Assembly (NCBI GenBank): GCA_020061355.1
Contig: JAGUYK010000006.1
Location: 124,001-188,000, forward strand
Direction of reading: 5' to 3'
Length of the DNA: 64,000 bases
Source of the DNA: Ignavibacteriales bacterium
GTDB taxonomy: Bacteria; Bacteroidota; Ignavibacteria; Ignavibacteriales; Melioribacteraceae
Part shown: positions 7,501-16,347 of the stretch, one piece after another
How positions within the stretch are numbered: position 1 is the first letter of the stretch
Layout: the number at the start of each line of letters is the position of its first letter
Position numbers and translations under genes: made by a program
The notes under the pieces: generated by a model
The model's database searches: none
What the model was told of the DNA's origin: nothing
Seen by the model: the letters and a program-made list of their open reading frames with translations, nothing else

Positions 7501-8919
7501 ATGAAGAAGTTTATTGCCTGTCTAATGATATTTATATTTTTATCGGCCGTTTCAACAGCCCAACAAGTCGAAAAACAGTCCGTGAGTTTATGGGAAGGGA
7601 AATTAAATATTAGCGGTGTTTCGCTTCGACTCGTTTTAAAAGTAACAACTAATGATGACGGTTCTTTAACAGCAAAAATGGATAGCCCGGATCAGAGCGT
7701 CGAAAACATTCCCGTCACATTCGTATCAATAACAGACGATAGTCTCAATTTTGAAATTGCTTCTATAATGGGAAAGTATTCCGGTAAAATTGAGAAGGAC
7801 AGTATGGTTGCAATCGGAATGTGGAAACAGGCAACAATGTCGCTCCCTTTGAATCTAAAAAAAGTTGAAAAGTTGACAGAGGTTAAAAGACCGCAAACGC
7901 CGCAACCTCCTTTTCCGTACAATGAAGAAGAGGTTGTGTTTGAAAATAAAACCGCAAACATTCAATTGGCAGGGACATTTACCTATCCAAAAGAGAATCA
8001 AAAATTTCCAGCGGTTGTTCTTGTTACGGGCTCCGGCGCACAGGATAGGGACGAAACAATTTTCAAGCATAAACCATTTATGGTAATTGCCGATTATCTT
8101 TCAAGAAATGGAATTGCTGTATTGCGGTTTGATGACCGTGGTATTGGTAAGTCAAACGGGAATTTTTCAGCAGCTACATCTATCGATTTTGCTACCGATG
8201 CACTCGCCGCGGTTGATTACCTGAAAACAAGAAATGAAATTGACCAGACAAAAATTGGAATTGCTGGACACAGCGAAGGAGGAATGATCGCACCAATTGC
8301 AGCTTCTTCTTCGGATGATGTCGCATTTATTATCCTTCTTGCCGGACCGGGTATGAGGGGAAGCGACCTTCTTGTTTTGCAAACAGAATTAATCTTAAGA
8401 GCCGAAGGAACTCCTCAAGATAAACTTGATGAATCTGTTAAAAATAATAAAGGCGCTTATAAGATTATTGTTGACCAGTCCGACAGCGCCCTCGCTTATA
8501 AAGAACTTGAAAAGTTTTTCGATGATCGAATTCTAAAATTACCGCAAGAGGAAAAAAACAAACAGGAAAACAGCCGCGCCGCCTTTGAACAATCGGCAAG
8601 AATTCTCTTAAGTCCTTGGTTTAGATTCTTTCTAAAATTCGATCCGAAACCGTACCTGGAGAACCTTACCATTCCTGTTCTTGCACTTAATGGTGAAAAA
8701 GATTTGCAGGTGCCCCCAAAAGAAAATCTAGCAGGAATAGAAAAAGCTCTTAAAATTGCAGGAAATACAAATTACAGGATTTATGAACTACCCGGTTTAA
8801 ACCATCTATTCCAAAATTCAAAAACGGGATCGCCAAGAGAATACGGTGAAATAGAAGAAACATTTTCTGCGGAGGCATTAAAGATTATTAGAGACTGGAT
8901 AATCGAAGTTACCAGGTAA
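7501..8919 (+). CDS. Secreted alpha/beta hydrolase
   Basis: A 472-residue serine hydrolase with a signal peptide (MKKFIACLMIFIFLSAVSTA). After an N-terminal beta-rich domain of about 120 residues comes an alpha/beta hydrolase domain. It has the oxyanion-side motif TGSGAQDRDE, FDDRGIGKS, the nucleophile elbow GHSEGG (Ser258), the acid region LNGEKDLQVPP and a final His in GLNHLFQ, so the triad looks complete. This resembles exported esterases or peptidases of the YtmA/BAAT-like group. The start at 7501 is preferred over a TTG at 7486 because AAGGAG (7489-7494) sits just before it. It is the fourth gene after the SPFH promoter; the link may be only positional. Confidence 0.87.
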   Translation: MKKFIACLMIFIFLSAVSTAQQVEKQSVSLWEGKLNISGVSLRLVLKVTTNDDGSLTAKMDSPDQSVENIPVTFVSITDDSLNFEIASIMGKYSGKIEKDSMVAIGMWKQATMSLPLNLKKVEKLTEVKRPQTPQPPFPYNEEEVVFENKTANIQLAGTFTYPKENQKFPAVVLVTGSGAQDRDETIFKHKPFMVIADYLSRNGIAVLRFDDRGIGKSNGNFSAATSIDFATDALAAVDYLKTRNEIDQTKIGIAGHSEGGMIAPIAASSSDDVAFIILLAGPGMRGSDLLVLQTELILRAEGTPQDKLDESVKNNKGAYKIIVDQSDSALAYKELEKFFDDRILKLPQEEKNKQENSRAAFEQSARILLSPWFRFFLKFDPKPYLENLTIPVLALNGEKDLQVPPKENLAGIEKALKIAGNTNYRIYELPGLNHLFQNSKTGSPREYGEIEETFSAEALKIIRDWIIEVTR

Positions 8920-8956
8920 AAGTAAACCCGATTCTTTTCATAGAGAGTTTTAGAGA

Positions 8957-9060
8957 GGCTGTCTCAAAAGTAATTGTTTAATAAAATAATCTGCGAGAAT
9001 CAGTTAAATCTGTGTTATCCGCGGGCTATTCTATAACAAAATATTACTTTTGAGACAGCC
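8957..9060. repeat. Inverted-repeat element, MITE-like, copy 1
   Basis: Perfect 18-base inverted ends, GGCTGTCTCAAAAGTAAT (8957-8974) and its complement (9043-9060), enclose 68 bases. The interior contains AATCTGCGAGAATCAG followed by TTAAATCTGTGT, a motif that recurs in a second element at 30911-30996. It occupies almost the whole space between two convergent genes. It carries no reading frame, so it is either a non-autonomous mobile remnant or a dispersed intergenic repeat. Confidence 0.8.
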
Positions 9061-9068
9061 ACTTTTAA

Positions 9069-9959
9069 TCAGATTAGTATTCCTTCTTCAAATCCAATTC
9101 TTATTATATCAATCTTTTTCATATCGGCATTACCGAGGTGGTGACGTGTATCGGCAAGCTCAATATGTTTTGCCGGGGGATTTAAAGGACGATCATCACC
9201 AAAAAATTCTTTTCGTTTTGCTTCAATGATTTTCAAACCTACTGCATCACACGCAACCGGATCAACGCCGACAATCAATCCATAATATTTCCAGACATAC
9301 TCGTTACTGAAACCGTGCGGACCAACATTATGAAACTGAGGCGTAAGCATGACAAGAACATTAAGCCGTGTTTTATCTGCAACATGCGGCATCTTCCATA
9401 TTGCTGCGAGGTCTGCACATGAATCGTCGTGCCAGTCGGATGGTTTTTCAACAAACATAATATAGTTCTTTATCAGGCTGCCTACTCCCGACCAATAATG
9501 AGTCCTCATCGGGCGTGTGTTGATAAGAGCAGTGGCTTTCTGGAAAACAGGATCGCGCAACACACCGCGGTCTTTTATGCTGATATTCTCTTCTGCTACT
9601 CCGCATTCTTTTACTCTCTTCTTAATAGCATCTTCAAGTTCGATCGGCGTACGTAAATAATTCCAAACATTTGTTTTGATGCCGACAATATCATTTGGTT
9701 TGATAATTTTTTCCCATGCTTTCTTAAGCTCATCAATTTCTAAAATGGCCTTTACCGATTCGTCAAGCATTTCCTGGATAACATCAGGAATTACTTTTCC
9801 GGTATCATCCAGAACATTCCGGTTTCTAATTAATATAACGCGTGATTTCAGATCGATCTTCCCAAAAAGCGATTGTGGATAATTTATAATTAACGTTCCG
9901 GCGGCGGCTATTGTGCCGGCTTTAATGAATTCCCGCCTGGTAAGGTTTTTAGGTGACAT
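9069..9959 (-). CDS. Tat-exported DUF362 protein
   Basis: A 296-residue protein with a twin-arginine signal (TRREFIKAG, Arg8-Arg9) followed by a hydrophobic Ala-rich segment, so it is exported folded to the periplasm. The mature part matches the DUF362 family: IKTNVWN near residue 96, MRTHYWSGVGSLIKNYIM near 158-175 and a C-terminal VGVDPVACDAVGLKIIEAK segment. It lacks the CxxCxxC ferredoxin cluster some DUF362 proteins carry. Family function is unproven. It is the last gene of the copper-type operon, 23 bases after the DUF6599 gene, and Tat export suggests a cofactor or metal is loaded before export. Confidence 0.85.
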   Translation of the reverse strand: MSPKNLTRREFIKAGTIAAAGTLIINYPQSLFGKIDLKSRVILIRNRNVLDDTGKVIPDVIQEMLDESVKAILEIDELKKAWEKIIKPNDIVGIKTNVWNYLRTPIELEDAIKKRVKECGVAEENISIKDRGVLRDPVFQKATALINTRPMRTHYWSGVGSLIKNYIMFVEKPSDWHDDSCADLAAIWKMPHVADKTRLNVLVMLTPQFHNVGPHGFSNEYVWKYYGLIVGVDPVACDAVGLKIIEAKRKEFFGDDRPLNPPAKHIELADTRHHLGNADMKKIDIIRIGFEEGILI

Positions 9960-9982
9960 TTTTACCCCGCTCCTTTTTCCAT

Positions 9983-10879
9983 TTATTTATTTATGATTGC
10001 CCTGGCCCGATCAATAATATCTTCCGCAAATTCTTTTGACGATGAGCTAAAAACTCCGAGAATAAAATTTTGATTCCTTTCTACACCAATCCACATATTG
10101 CTTTTCTGTTTTAGCTGATAAGGGACAAGCTCTGTTTCGTAGCTTCTTATAAATTTCTGAAGCGCCGATTCTGCAAGTGAAGAATCGGGATACATAATTA
10201 AAAGAAAAATTACGCTATCATAACTGTCGTTATACCGGGCGAGCAAACCATGTGTATTCTGATCGATATTAAGAATGTTATCATTAGAGATAAATGTATG
10301 CGAGTTAAGCCAGTTATAATGGCGGAAATAACGAATGCTCTCGCTTAACAAATTTTCTTTAGGTAGATAGTTTAATACCCCGGGCAAAGAGCCCGTTTCA
10401 TTTATTGATTTATCAATTAAACCTGCAAGTTTAAGAATCGCTTCTTTAGATTCGTCTGTTTCGGGATGACATAAGATTGACACATAATAATTACTCTTCC
10501 AAAAAATAATTGCTCCTTCAGACCGCTGCGATTGCTGACCAAACTCATGTTCAAATTTGCCGACAGAATGAGTGAATACACCGAATGCATCGTAAGAAGA
10601 ATTCATGTAGAAAATATCAATAATAATATTGGGCTGATTATCTCGGGAATAAATGCGGTTAAACACTTTTGAAAAACCAAAGCTCAAAAACATTTCGGCA
10701 GAGCCGTCAATGTAATCATATAGTGTTTTATTATCAAAAAAGCGATCACTTTCAATTATTTCCCAGTCGTTAATTTTACCGGGCAGAGTGTTCGCAAAGT
10801 CGTTCATCGTTTGTGACATAATGTTAAGCTGAAAAAAAGTTAATATAAAAATCAGGGTAAAAAGCTTGCGAATATTCAT
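9983..10879 (-). CDS. Secreted DUF6599-like protein
   Basis: A 298-residue exported protein with signal peptide MNIRKLFTLIFILTFFQLNI. The mature part resembles the DUF6599 family: LPGKINDWEIIESDRFFD, LYDYIDGSAEMFLSFGF, and a segment where the YxAFGVFT motif places it with proteins often found beside Tat/DUF362 genes. A TTG at 10891 is also in frame, but the ATG at 10879 gives a standard signal peptide. It sits between the PCu(A)C chaperone and the DUF362 gene with short gaps, which suggests a shared envelope role. No catalytic residues are apparent. Confidence 0.8.
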   Translation of the reverse strand: MNIRKLFTLIFILTFFQLNIMSQTMNDFANTLPGKINDWEIIESDRFFDNKTLYDYIDGSAEMFLSFGFSKVFNRIYSRDNQPNIIIDIFYMNSSYDAFGVFTHSVGKFEHEFGQQSQRSEGAIIFWKSNYYVSILCHPETDESKEAILKLAGLIDKSINETGSLPGVLNYLPKENLLSESIRYFRHYNWLNSHTFISNDNILNIDQNTHGLLARYNDSYDSVIFLLIMYPDSSLAESALQKFIRSYETELVPYQLKQKSNMWIGVERNQNFILGVFSSSSKEFAEDIIDRARAIINK

Positions 10880-10916
10880 CCGGTTTAACAATCCTTAATC
10901 TTTTGATGAAATAAAA

Positions 10917-11360
10917 TCAATTATTCATTCTTGGCATATTACGCACTACCGCTTCGAGTTTAATTCTTCCCGCATTCTTAAAAATTAGTATTGCTACCCC
11001 CTTGTCATTTTCTTTCATATCTTTCTTTAGTTTAATTAACATTACATGAAGATCGCGCGGTTTGAATATAACCACGCTCTTAGGAGGAATAACCACAAAC
11101 TTTACTCTGCGCATTCCCATCATATCATTTTCTCTTTTATAGGTTTCGTGAACTTCAACAACTTCAGCCAAATCTGATTCGGCTTCAAACAGTGTGTCGG
11201 GCTGGTCAGAATTATTAACCAATTCAAAAAAGAGAGCCGTATTTGATCCTTCCGCAGATATACGAATCCATGGATTATTAATTTTTATTGCAGACTGCTG
11301 TCCAAAGTTTATACCCGCCACAGCAATCAGCGGCATAAGTGCTACGAATAACTTTCTCAT
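10917..11360 (-). CDS. Periplasmic copper chaperone, PCu(A)C family
   Basis: A 147-residue exported protein with an N-terminal signal segment. It carries the copper-binding pattern of PCu(A)C: His71, then Met83, 21 residues, His105-x-Met107 (LHVML), matching H(M)X10MX21HXM with Glu in place of the first Met. These chaperones bind Cu(I) in the periplasm and pass it to the CuA centre of cytochrome c oxidase, often through SCO1. The SCO1-type gene opens the same operon, which supports the role. A GGAG ribosome-binding site lies just before the ATG, and the gene is 15 bases after the MscS gene. Confidence 0.9.
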   Translation of the reverse strand: MRKLFVALMPLIAVAGINFGQQSAIKINNPWIRISAEGSNTALFFELVNNSDQPDTLFEAESDLAEVVEVHETYKRENDMMGMRRVKFVVIPPKSVVIFKPRDLHVMLIKLKKDMKENDKGVAILIFKNAGRIKLEAVVRNMPRMNN

Positions 11361-11375
11361 TGTTTCTCCAATAAT

Positions 11376-13346
11376 TTATTTCTTTTTATCTTTTCCGAAA
11401 AAGTCAACGCCAAACAATCTGAACGATGGGGGATTATACTCCTTGGGTAAATATTTTTCCGGTATAGTGGTCTGATTCCCGTCTCTAACCGCCGAATACT
11501 GCGGGGACATAATTTCAACACCGGCTTCGTTAAATTTATCCTGAATTTTAGAGTGCAGTTCAGAATAGACCATCGCCATTCTATTAGGCTGATCTGTAAA
11601 CGCATTCAGTTCATATGAAACATAATGATCATCAAGACTGGTTTGAAGTACAAACGGTTTGGGATCTTTCATAATATACTCTGATTCGTAAGCTGCGGAA
11701 ATTAAAAGTTCATGAACCTCTTTCCACGGTACATCGTAGCCGATCGTAACGGTAGTGTGAAGAATTAAACCTTTATCCAAAGCCGATGAACTAAAATTAA
11801 TTATATGGCTACCGAGCACCATTGAGTTCGGAACTGTAATATCAACATTCTTGGTAGTTCTAACCCTCGTAACCAGAAGAGTTTTTTCAATGACATCGCC
11901 CATTGTATCCGCAATTTTGACACGATCACCAATCTTAAATGGTCTCATATATGTAAGCACTACACCGGCAACCATATTCGAAATTGCTGAACTTGATCCA
12001 AGCGAGAATAAAATTCCAAGGAAAACAGAAATACCCTGGAAGAAAGGAGAGTTAGACCCGGGTAGATACGGAAAAATAATAATTGCAGCCAGTACAATAA
12101 TCATGAAGCGTACAATTTTGTATGTCGGCACCGCCCACTCCTTATAAAAACCAGAGAACGAGAGGGCGCCGCTATCAATTGCTGTAAAAACAAGTTTAAC
12201 AAGTTTAATGAGATAGTAGAATAGTATTGTAATAACTATTATGGTCACTAAATTCGGCAGAAATTCAATCAGAGAATTGATTGCCGCCAGGAATGGCGTC
12301 ATTACATAATCAATCAGAATCGCGGACCAGTCCTGGCTGAAAGTAAATAGACTGAAGACCAATGTAATATAGATATAGAGCGCAAAAACTATTAGAGCGA
12401 CAAATAAAAATTTATTAGCAATGGTAAGTATTCCATAAATTCTTTCTGCGGGGATTATTTCTACAGATTTAATTCCAATTGGTTTTTTTTCTTTTTCCTT
12501 CCATGCACTCATTTTAATTTTGATAAGCCGGTTTAACAGCTTAATTCCTTTAATGACCGCTGTGAAAACTATTGAAAAGAATACCAGTTGAATAAGCGCT
12601 TTGATTATCGGCTGCAAATCCCATTTTCTTGTATAAGGCCAAAGTAGAAATACTTCGTTTAAAATAATATAGAGTGCTAAAAGCGCTATAATTAACCTTA
12701 CTCCCCTTGCAATCAGAATTAAAAGGCTAGTAATTGAGGAAGAGCTAAAAAGTATTCTTTCTTTTACCTTTATTGATTTAAGCAAAATGTCTTTACGACT
12801 TTTAATAAAGTCGTATAGTTTTGGAAATATTTTTACCGAAGCCCAAATTATTAATACAAGCAGGAGAATTAGCAAAACGGTTATAATTGAATTTTTTAGA
12901 ATTGATTTATCGCTATACTCCTCCTGAACTATTTTTAATTTTTCCTTTAACAAGTTTATATAAAGTACTGCTGCTTCCTCCTGAGTTCTACCAAGCGATA
13001 ATGCGTCGTTCTTGGTGATTGACATAATTGCCCGATCATGCAGAGAAACAATAATCAATCCTTCGTCCCAAAATGAATTTATCGAATCGATTTCCGAATC
13101 GCTCTCTTTTGATAATAATTCCAATGTCCTGCTGATTTCTTTTGCTCTTTCATTTGAAGAAAAGGTACCCAAATTCGAATAAACAAATAATAACGTATCG
13201 CCTTGTAAAATTACAGGGAAGCCGGAGATGGATTTTGTTGAATCCGCGTGAAAAATAGTCTGACTTACGATTCCCGGATTTGAAAACGATGAAACAAGGA
13301 ACAAAAACAGAGCTGGCAATAATGATTTCTTAAAAATTTGTACCAT
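11376..13346 (-). CDS. MscS-family mechanosensitive channel with periplasmic domain
   Basis: A 656-residue channel of the small-conductance mechanosensitive family. An N-terminal signal and about 150 periplasmic residues precede several extra transmembrane helices. The conserved pore helix (LFSLGSSSAISNMVAGVVL) and beta domain (RPFKIGDRVKIADTMGDV, DITVPNSMVLGSHIINFSSS) lie at roughly 430-520, with the C-terminal alpha/beta region after. Its size resembles MscM/YbdG-like paralogues with extra helices. It would gate on membrane tension. Placed 14 bases after the SCO1 gene and 15 before the PCu(A)C gene, it belongs to a copper operon, an unusual neighbour. GGAG precedes the ATG. Confidence 0.92.
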   Translation of the reverse strand: MVQIFKKSLLPALFLFLVSSFSNPGIVSQTIFHADSTKSISGFPVILQGDTLLFVYSNLGTFSSNERAKEISRTLELLSKESDSEIDSINSFWDEGLIIVSLHDRAIMSITKNDALSLGRTQEEAAVLYINLLKEKLKIVQEEYSDKSILKNSIITVLLILLLVLIIWASVKIFPKLYDFIKSRKDILLKSIKVKERILFSSSSITSLLILIARGVRLIIALLALYIILNEVFLLWPYTRKWDLQPIIKALIQLVFFSIVFTAVIKGIKLLNRLIKIKMSAWKEKEKKPIGIKSVEIIPAERIYGILTIANKFLFVALIVFALYIYITLVFSLFTFSQDWSAILIDYVMTPFLAAINSLIEFLPNLVTIIVITILFYYLIKLVKLVFTAIDSGALSFSGFYKEWAVPTYKIVRFMIIVLAAIIIFPYLPGSNSPFFQGISVFLGILFSLGSSSAISNMVAGVVLTYMRPFKIGDRVKIADTMGDVIEKTLLVTRVRTTKNVDITVPNSMVLGSHIINFSSSALDKGLILHTTVTIGYDVPWKEVHELLISAAYESEYIMKDPKPFVLQTSLDDHYVSYELNAFTDQPNRMAMVYSELHSKIQDKFNEAGVEIMSPQYSAVRDGNQTTIPEKYLPKEYNPPSFRLFGVDFFGKDKKK

Positions 13347-13360
13347 TTTCTCTCCGCAGT

Positions 13361-13954
13361 TTAACGGACAAATTGTTTAACGTCGTTAACTATTTCATCA
13401 ATATTAATTGAACTGCCGGGATAATTTTTCCTGATCTTTCCCTCTTCATCAATAAGTTGGATCCGATCTGTATGAATATAATAATAAGAAACCTTGCCGG
13501 ATGGGAATACGGTTGAATCACCGGGCACAGCTAAAACACCGACATGCTTCATTAGTTCATCGACAACCGGTTTTTCGCCCGTTAGAAATGTCCAGTTACT
13601 AAGATCGAGGTTTCGTATCTCTGCAAATTTTTTGAGAACCTCCGGCGAATCATTGTCGGGATCAAAACTTATTGAAATAAATTGAACGCCTTCAATCCCT
13701 TCACCTTTTAATCGTTCCTGAATTAATCTCATATTATTTGTTGTTAAGGGACAAATATCGGGACAGTTTGTAAATATATAGCCGGCAATAACAATTTTCC
13801 CTTTTATATTATCGGGAAAAACGGTTTCGTTAGCGTATTGGTCAACAAGTCTGTAATCGGTATTGCCGAGATCTTCTATAACCGGAAAATTATCTCCGCA
13901 TGAAATCGTTAACAAAATAATTAATAGAAAGAATAAACCGATTCGTTTCTTCAT
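13361..13954 (-). CDS. SCO1/SenC copper chaperone lipoprotein
   Basis: A 197-residue thioredoxin-fold protein for cytochrome oxidase assembly. The N terminus is a lipoprotein signal with ISCG (Cys19). The metal and thiol residues are present: Cys64 and Cys68 in FTNCPDICPL and the distal His161 in YYYIHTD. A conserved SISFDPDNDSPE motif follows the third strand. SCO proteins deliver Cu to the CuA site of subunit II of haem-copper oxidases or act as thiol reductases. It is the first gene of the five-gene leftward operon and has a strong AGGAGGA ribosome-binding site 7 bases before the ATG. No oxidase genes occur in this window. Confidence 0.93.
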   Translation of the reverse strand: MKKRIGLFFLLIILLTISCGDNFPVIEDLGNTDYRLVDQYANETVFPDNIKGKIVIAGYIFTNCPDICPLTTNNMRLIQERLKGEGIEGVQFISISFDPDNDSPEVLKKFAEIRNLDLSNWTFLTGEKPVVDELMKHVGVLAVPGDSTVFPSGKVSYYYIHTDRIQLIDEEGKIRKNYPGSSINIDEIVNDVKQFVR

Positions 13955-14151
13955 ACAAAAGTCCTCCTATCGAGAAAAATGAAAAAGAATCAAAGGAAGC
14001 ACTTCTAAGTTAATATTTTACTCAATATTATGTTTTAAATAAGAATTTGAGTAGTCAACTAAAAAATTTAATTCTGTTTGTTTTAATAATTGGATTGTAT
14101 CAAATCTGAAATAATCGGGTTAGTCTTTCCCTTCTTGTTTATCTTTGAAGT

Positions 14152-14871
14152 ATGGAAAAATCAGAGTTGATCTTATTACCCGGATTAAAAAGGCAAATAC
14201 GCTTCTTAATTCAAAAGTCGGCTGGTCAAAAGTATTCAAATGTTCTAATAATCGGTTCATCAAGCGAAGTAACGGCTCTAAAATTCATCAATAAATTCAA
14301 TTCTAATGTTGAAATCATTGTTGGGGAATACGAATCACTTATCAATTCTAAATATATACTGGGTAATTCTGAAAACGTAAATATTAAGATGATGAGTTAT
14401 GATTCTACCGATTATCCGGACAACCATTTTGATTTAGTATATGCACAGGCATCCGTTTCCTTAACAAACAGAAACAAAATAGTTAAAGAAATAAAACGGG
14501 TTCTTAAACCCGGCGGATATTTATGTGTAGGCGAGATTGTTTCTTTAGAAAAAGAGATTCCTCGATTTGTACAGGATATATATAACAGTTCCAACCTTTT
14601 ACCATTATTCATTGACGATCTCGAGAAATATTATAAAGAAAGAAAATTTACCGTTCTTGGCAAAGAGGATCTGTCAACAACTCTAAAGGAATATTATTCA
14701 ATGTCGATCGCTTCGTACAACGATATTGCCAATAAATTCGACAGCCATGAACAGAGTTATTATAAAAAAATTATTAATAAAATTAAGCATGAATCAAACG
14801 TTTACCTTAAACTTGGCGGTGATAAATATATCGGATTTATTGCCTTACTATTAAAGAAGGATGGAAATTGA
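14152..14871 (+). CDS. Class I SAM-dependent methyltransferase
   Basis: A 239-residue Rossmann-fold methyltransferase. Motif I is degenerate (VLIIGSSSEVTALKF near residue 26-40), while the later FDLVYAQASVSLTNRN and EIKRVLKPGGYLCVGE segments are typical of the Methyltransf_11 group. Substrate is unknown. Its stop codon overlaps the TTG start of the downstream rRNA methyltransferase gene by four bases, so the two are translationally coupled and co-transcribed. This makes an RNA or translation role possible but not shown. The absence of the usual GxGxG makes weak SAM binding possible. Confidence 0.82.
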   Translation: MEKSELILLPGLKRQIRFLIQKSAGQKYSNVLIIGSSSEVTALKFINKFNSNVEIIVGEYESLINSKYILGNSENVNIKMMSYDSTDYPDNHFDLVYAQASVSLTNRNKIVKEIKRVLKPGGYLCVGEIVSLEKEIPRFVQDIYNSSNLLPLFIDDLEKYYKERKFTVLGKEDLSTTLKEYYSMSIASYNDIANKFDSHEQSYYKKIINKIKHESNVYLKLGGDKYIGFIALLLKKDGN

Positions 14872-16307
14872 AGAAAGGCGATCTCCTGGAACTCGAAATA
14901 ACCGGATACGCTTTTGAAGGAAAAGGTGTTGCAAAGATTATTAAAGAAGTTCATTCTCCTGAAGAAGAACCAAAGAAATTTGTAATTTTTGTAAGCGGAA
15001 CTTATCCAGGTGATAAGGTAATTGCACAAATTGGGAAAATAAGAAAGTCCTACGCCGAAGCTCGCGTTAAAGAATTATTAGAACCCTCCGGATTCAGAAT
15101 TCCGGCACGATGTAAATATTTCGGTGTCTGCGGCGGATGTCAGCAGCAAGATCTGAACTATGAACAACAGCTCAAATATAAAGAAGAACAGGTTAAAGAT
15201 ATTTTTGAACGGATTGGCGGCTTAAAAGAATTCGAGTTTTTACCGATTCTTCCTTCCGACAAACAATTCTTCTACCGCAATAAAATGGAATACTCATTTG
15301 CCCGGAAAAGGTGGCTAACCGAGACAGAGATTAACTCAATGCAGGAAATTCCTGATAAGGACTTTGCCCTTGGGCTCCACATACCGGGTATGTATGACAA
15401 AGTGCTTGATATTGATGAGTGTTTTCTCCAGTCAGAGATGAGTAATGAAATTTTGAATTTTACACGGTTTTTCTTTAAAAGCAGGTCGATTTTAATCTAT
15501 TCCACACAAAATCATGAGGGTTTTTTAAGAAATTTGATAATCCGCCAATCACGAAATTCTGATGATCTAATGATTAATCTAGTGACTTCACAAGAGAATG
15601 AACGATTGTTCGCACAATATATTGACTTACTGTTAAAACAGTTTCCCGAGATTACAACAATAATCAACAACATCAATTTGAAAAAGGCACAGGTTGCAAC
15701 AGGAGATTATGAAGTTGTTTTTCACGGACCGGGCTATATTCATGATCACATTGGTAAGTGGAAGTTTCGAATCAGTGCAAATTCCTTTTTTCAGACCAAC
15801 ACGGATCAGGCGGAACACCTTTATCAGACTGCGTTCAATTTCGCTGAATTCAATGGAAGTGAAATTGTCTATGATCTCTACTCCGGTGCCGGAACCATTC
15901 CAATCTTCATTTCAGAAAACGTTAAACAAATTTACGGATTTGAAAGTGTTGAGCCGGCAATTGCCGATGCCAAAATCAACATCCAAATAAACGGAGTAAA
16001 AAACTTCGAACCAATTCTTGCTGATCTCAATAAATCTTTTCTACCAATTGCAGAGAATATGAACTTACCAAAACCGGATCTCATCATTGCCGATCCACCC
16101 CGAAGCGGTATGAATCCTAAAACTGTCGCTGACATCATTAGTTTAAAGCCGGTAAAAGTAGTTTACATCAGCTGTAACCCAGCAACACAGGCAAGAGACA
16201 TTAAACTTTTAACTGAGGGGGGATATAAGTTAATAAAGATTCGTCCGGTGGATATGTTTCCTCATACATACCATATTGAAAATGTTGCGCTGCTAAAGAA
16301 AGCGTGA
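14868..16307 (+). CDS. rlmD: 23S rRNA (uracil-5-)-methyltransferase, RlmD/RumA family
   Basis: A 479-residue TRAM-domain RNA m5U methyltransferase. An N-terminal TRAM beta barrel (about 1-70) precedes the 4Fe-4S ligands Cys82, Cys88, Cys91 and Cys185. The C-terminal SAM domain has YDLYSGAGTIPIF, ADPPRSGM and YISCNPATQARD with nucleophile Cys436. In E. coli this family makes m5U1939 (RlmD) or m5U747 (RlmC) in 23S rRNA, and in Bacillus RlmCD does both; the exact site cannot be told here. Translation starts at TTG, overlapping the previous stop in TTGA; the N-terminal KKGDLLELEI match supports this start. Confidence 0.92.
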   Translation: MKKGDLLELEITGYAFEGKGVAKIIKEVHSPEEEPKKFVIFVSGTYPGDKVIAQIGKIRKSYAEARVKELLEPSGFRIPARCKYFGVCGGCQQQDLNYEQQLKYKEEQVKDIFERIGGLKEFEFLPILPSDKQFFYRNKMEYSFARKRWLTETEINSMQEIPDKDFALGLHIPGMYDKVLDIDECFLQSEMSNEILNFTRFFFKSRSILIYSTQNHEGFLRNLIIRQSRNSDDLMINLVTSQENERLFAQYIDLLLKQFPEITTIINNINLKKAQVATGDYEVVFHGPGYIHDHIGKWKFRISANSFFQTNTDQAEHLYQTAFNFAEFNGSEIVYDLYSGAGTIPIFISENVKQIYGFESVEPAIADAKINIQINGVKNFEPILADLNKSFLPIAENMNLPKPDLIIADPPRSGMNPKTVADIISLKPVKVVYISCNPATQARDIKLLTEGGYKLIKIRPVDMFPHTYHIENVALLKKA

Positions 16308-16347
16308 GTCCGGACCGCCCCAATCCGGACCCTTAGTAAATTACCAA

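Noticed and set aside
16308..16333. GTCCGGA...TCCGGAC hairpin between rlmD and the DUF4252 gene
   Set aside because: A possible bidirectional terminator, but no T-tract follows on either strand; not listed as a terminator.
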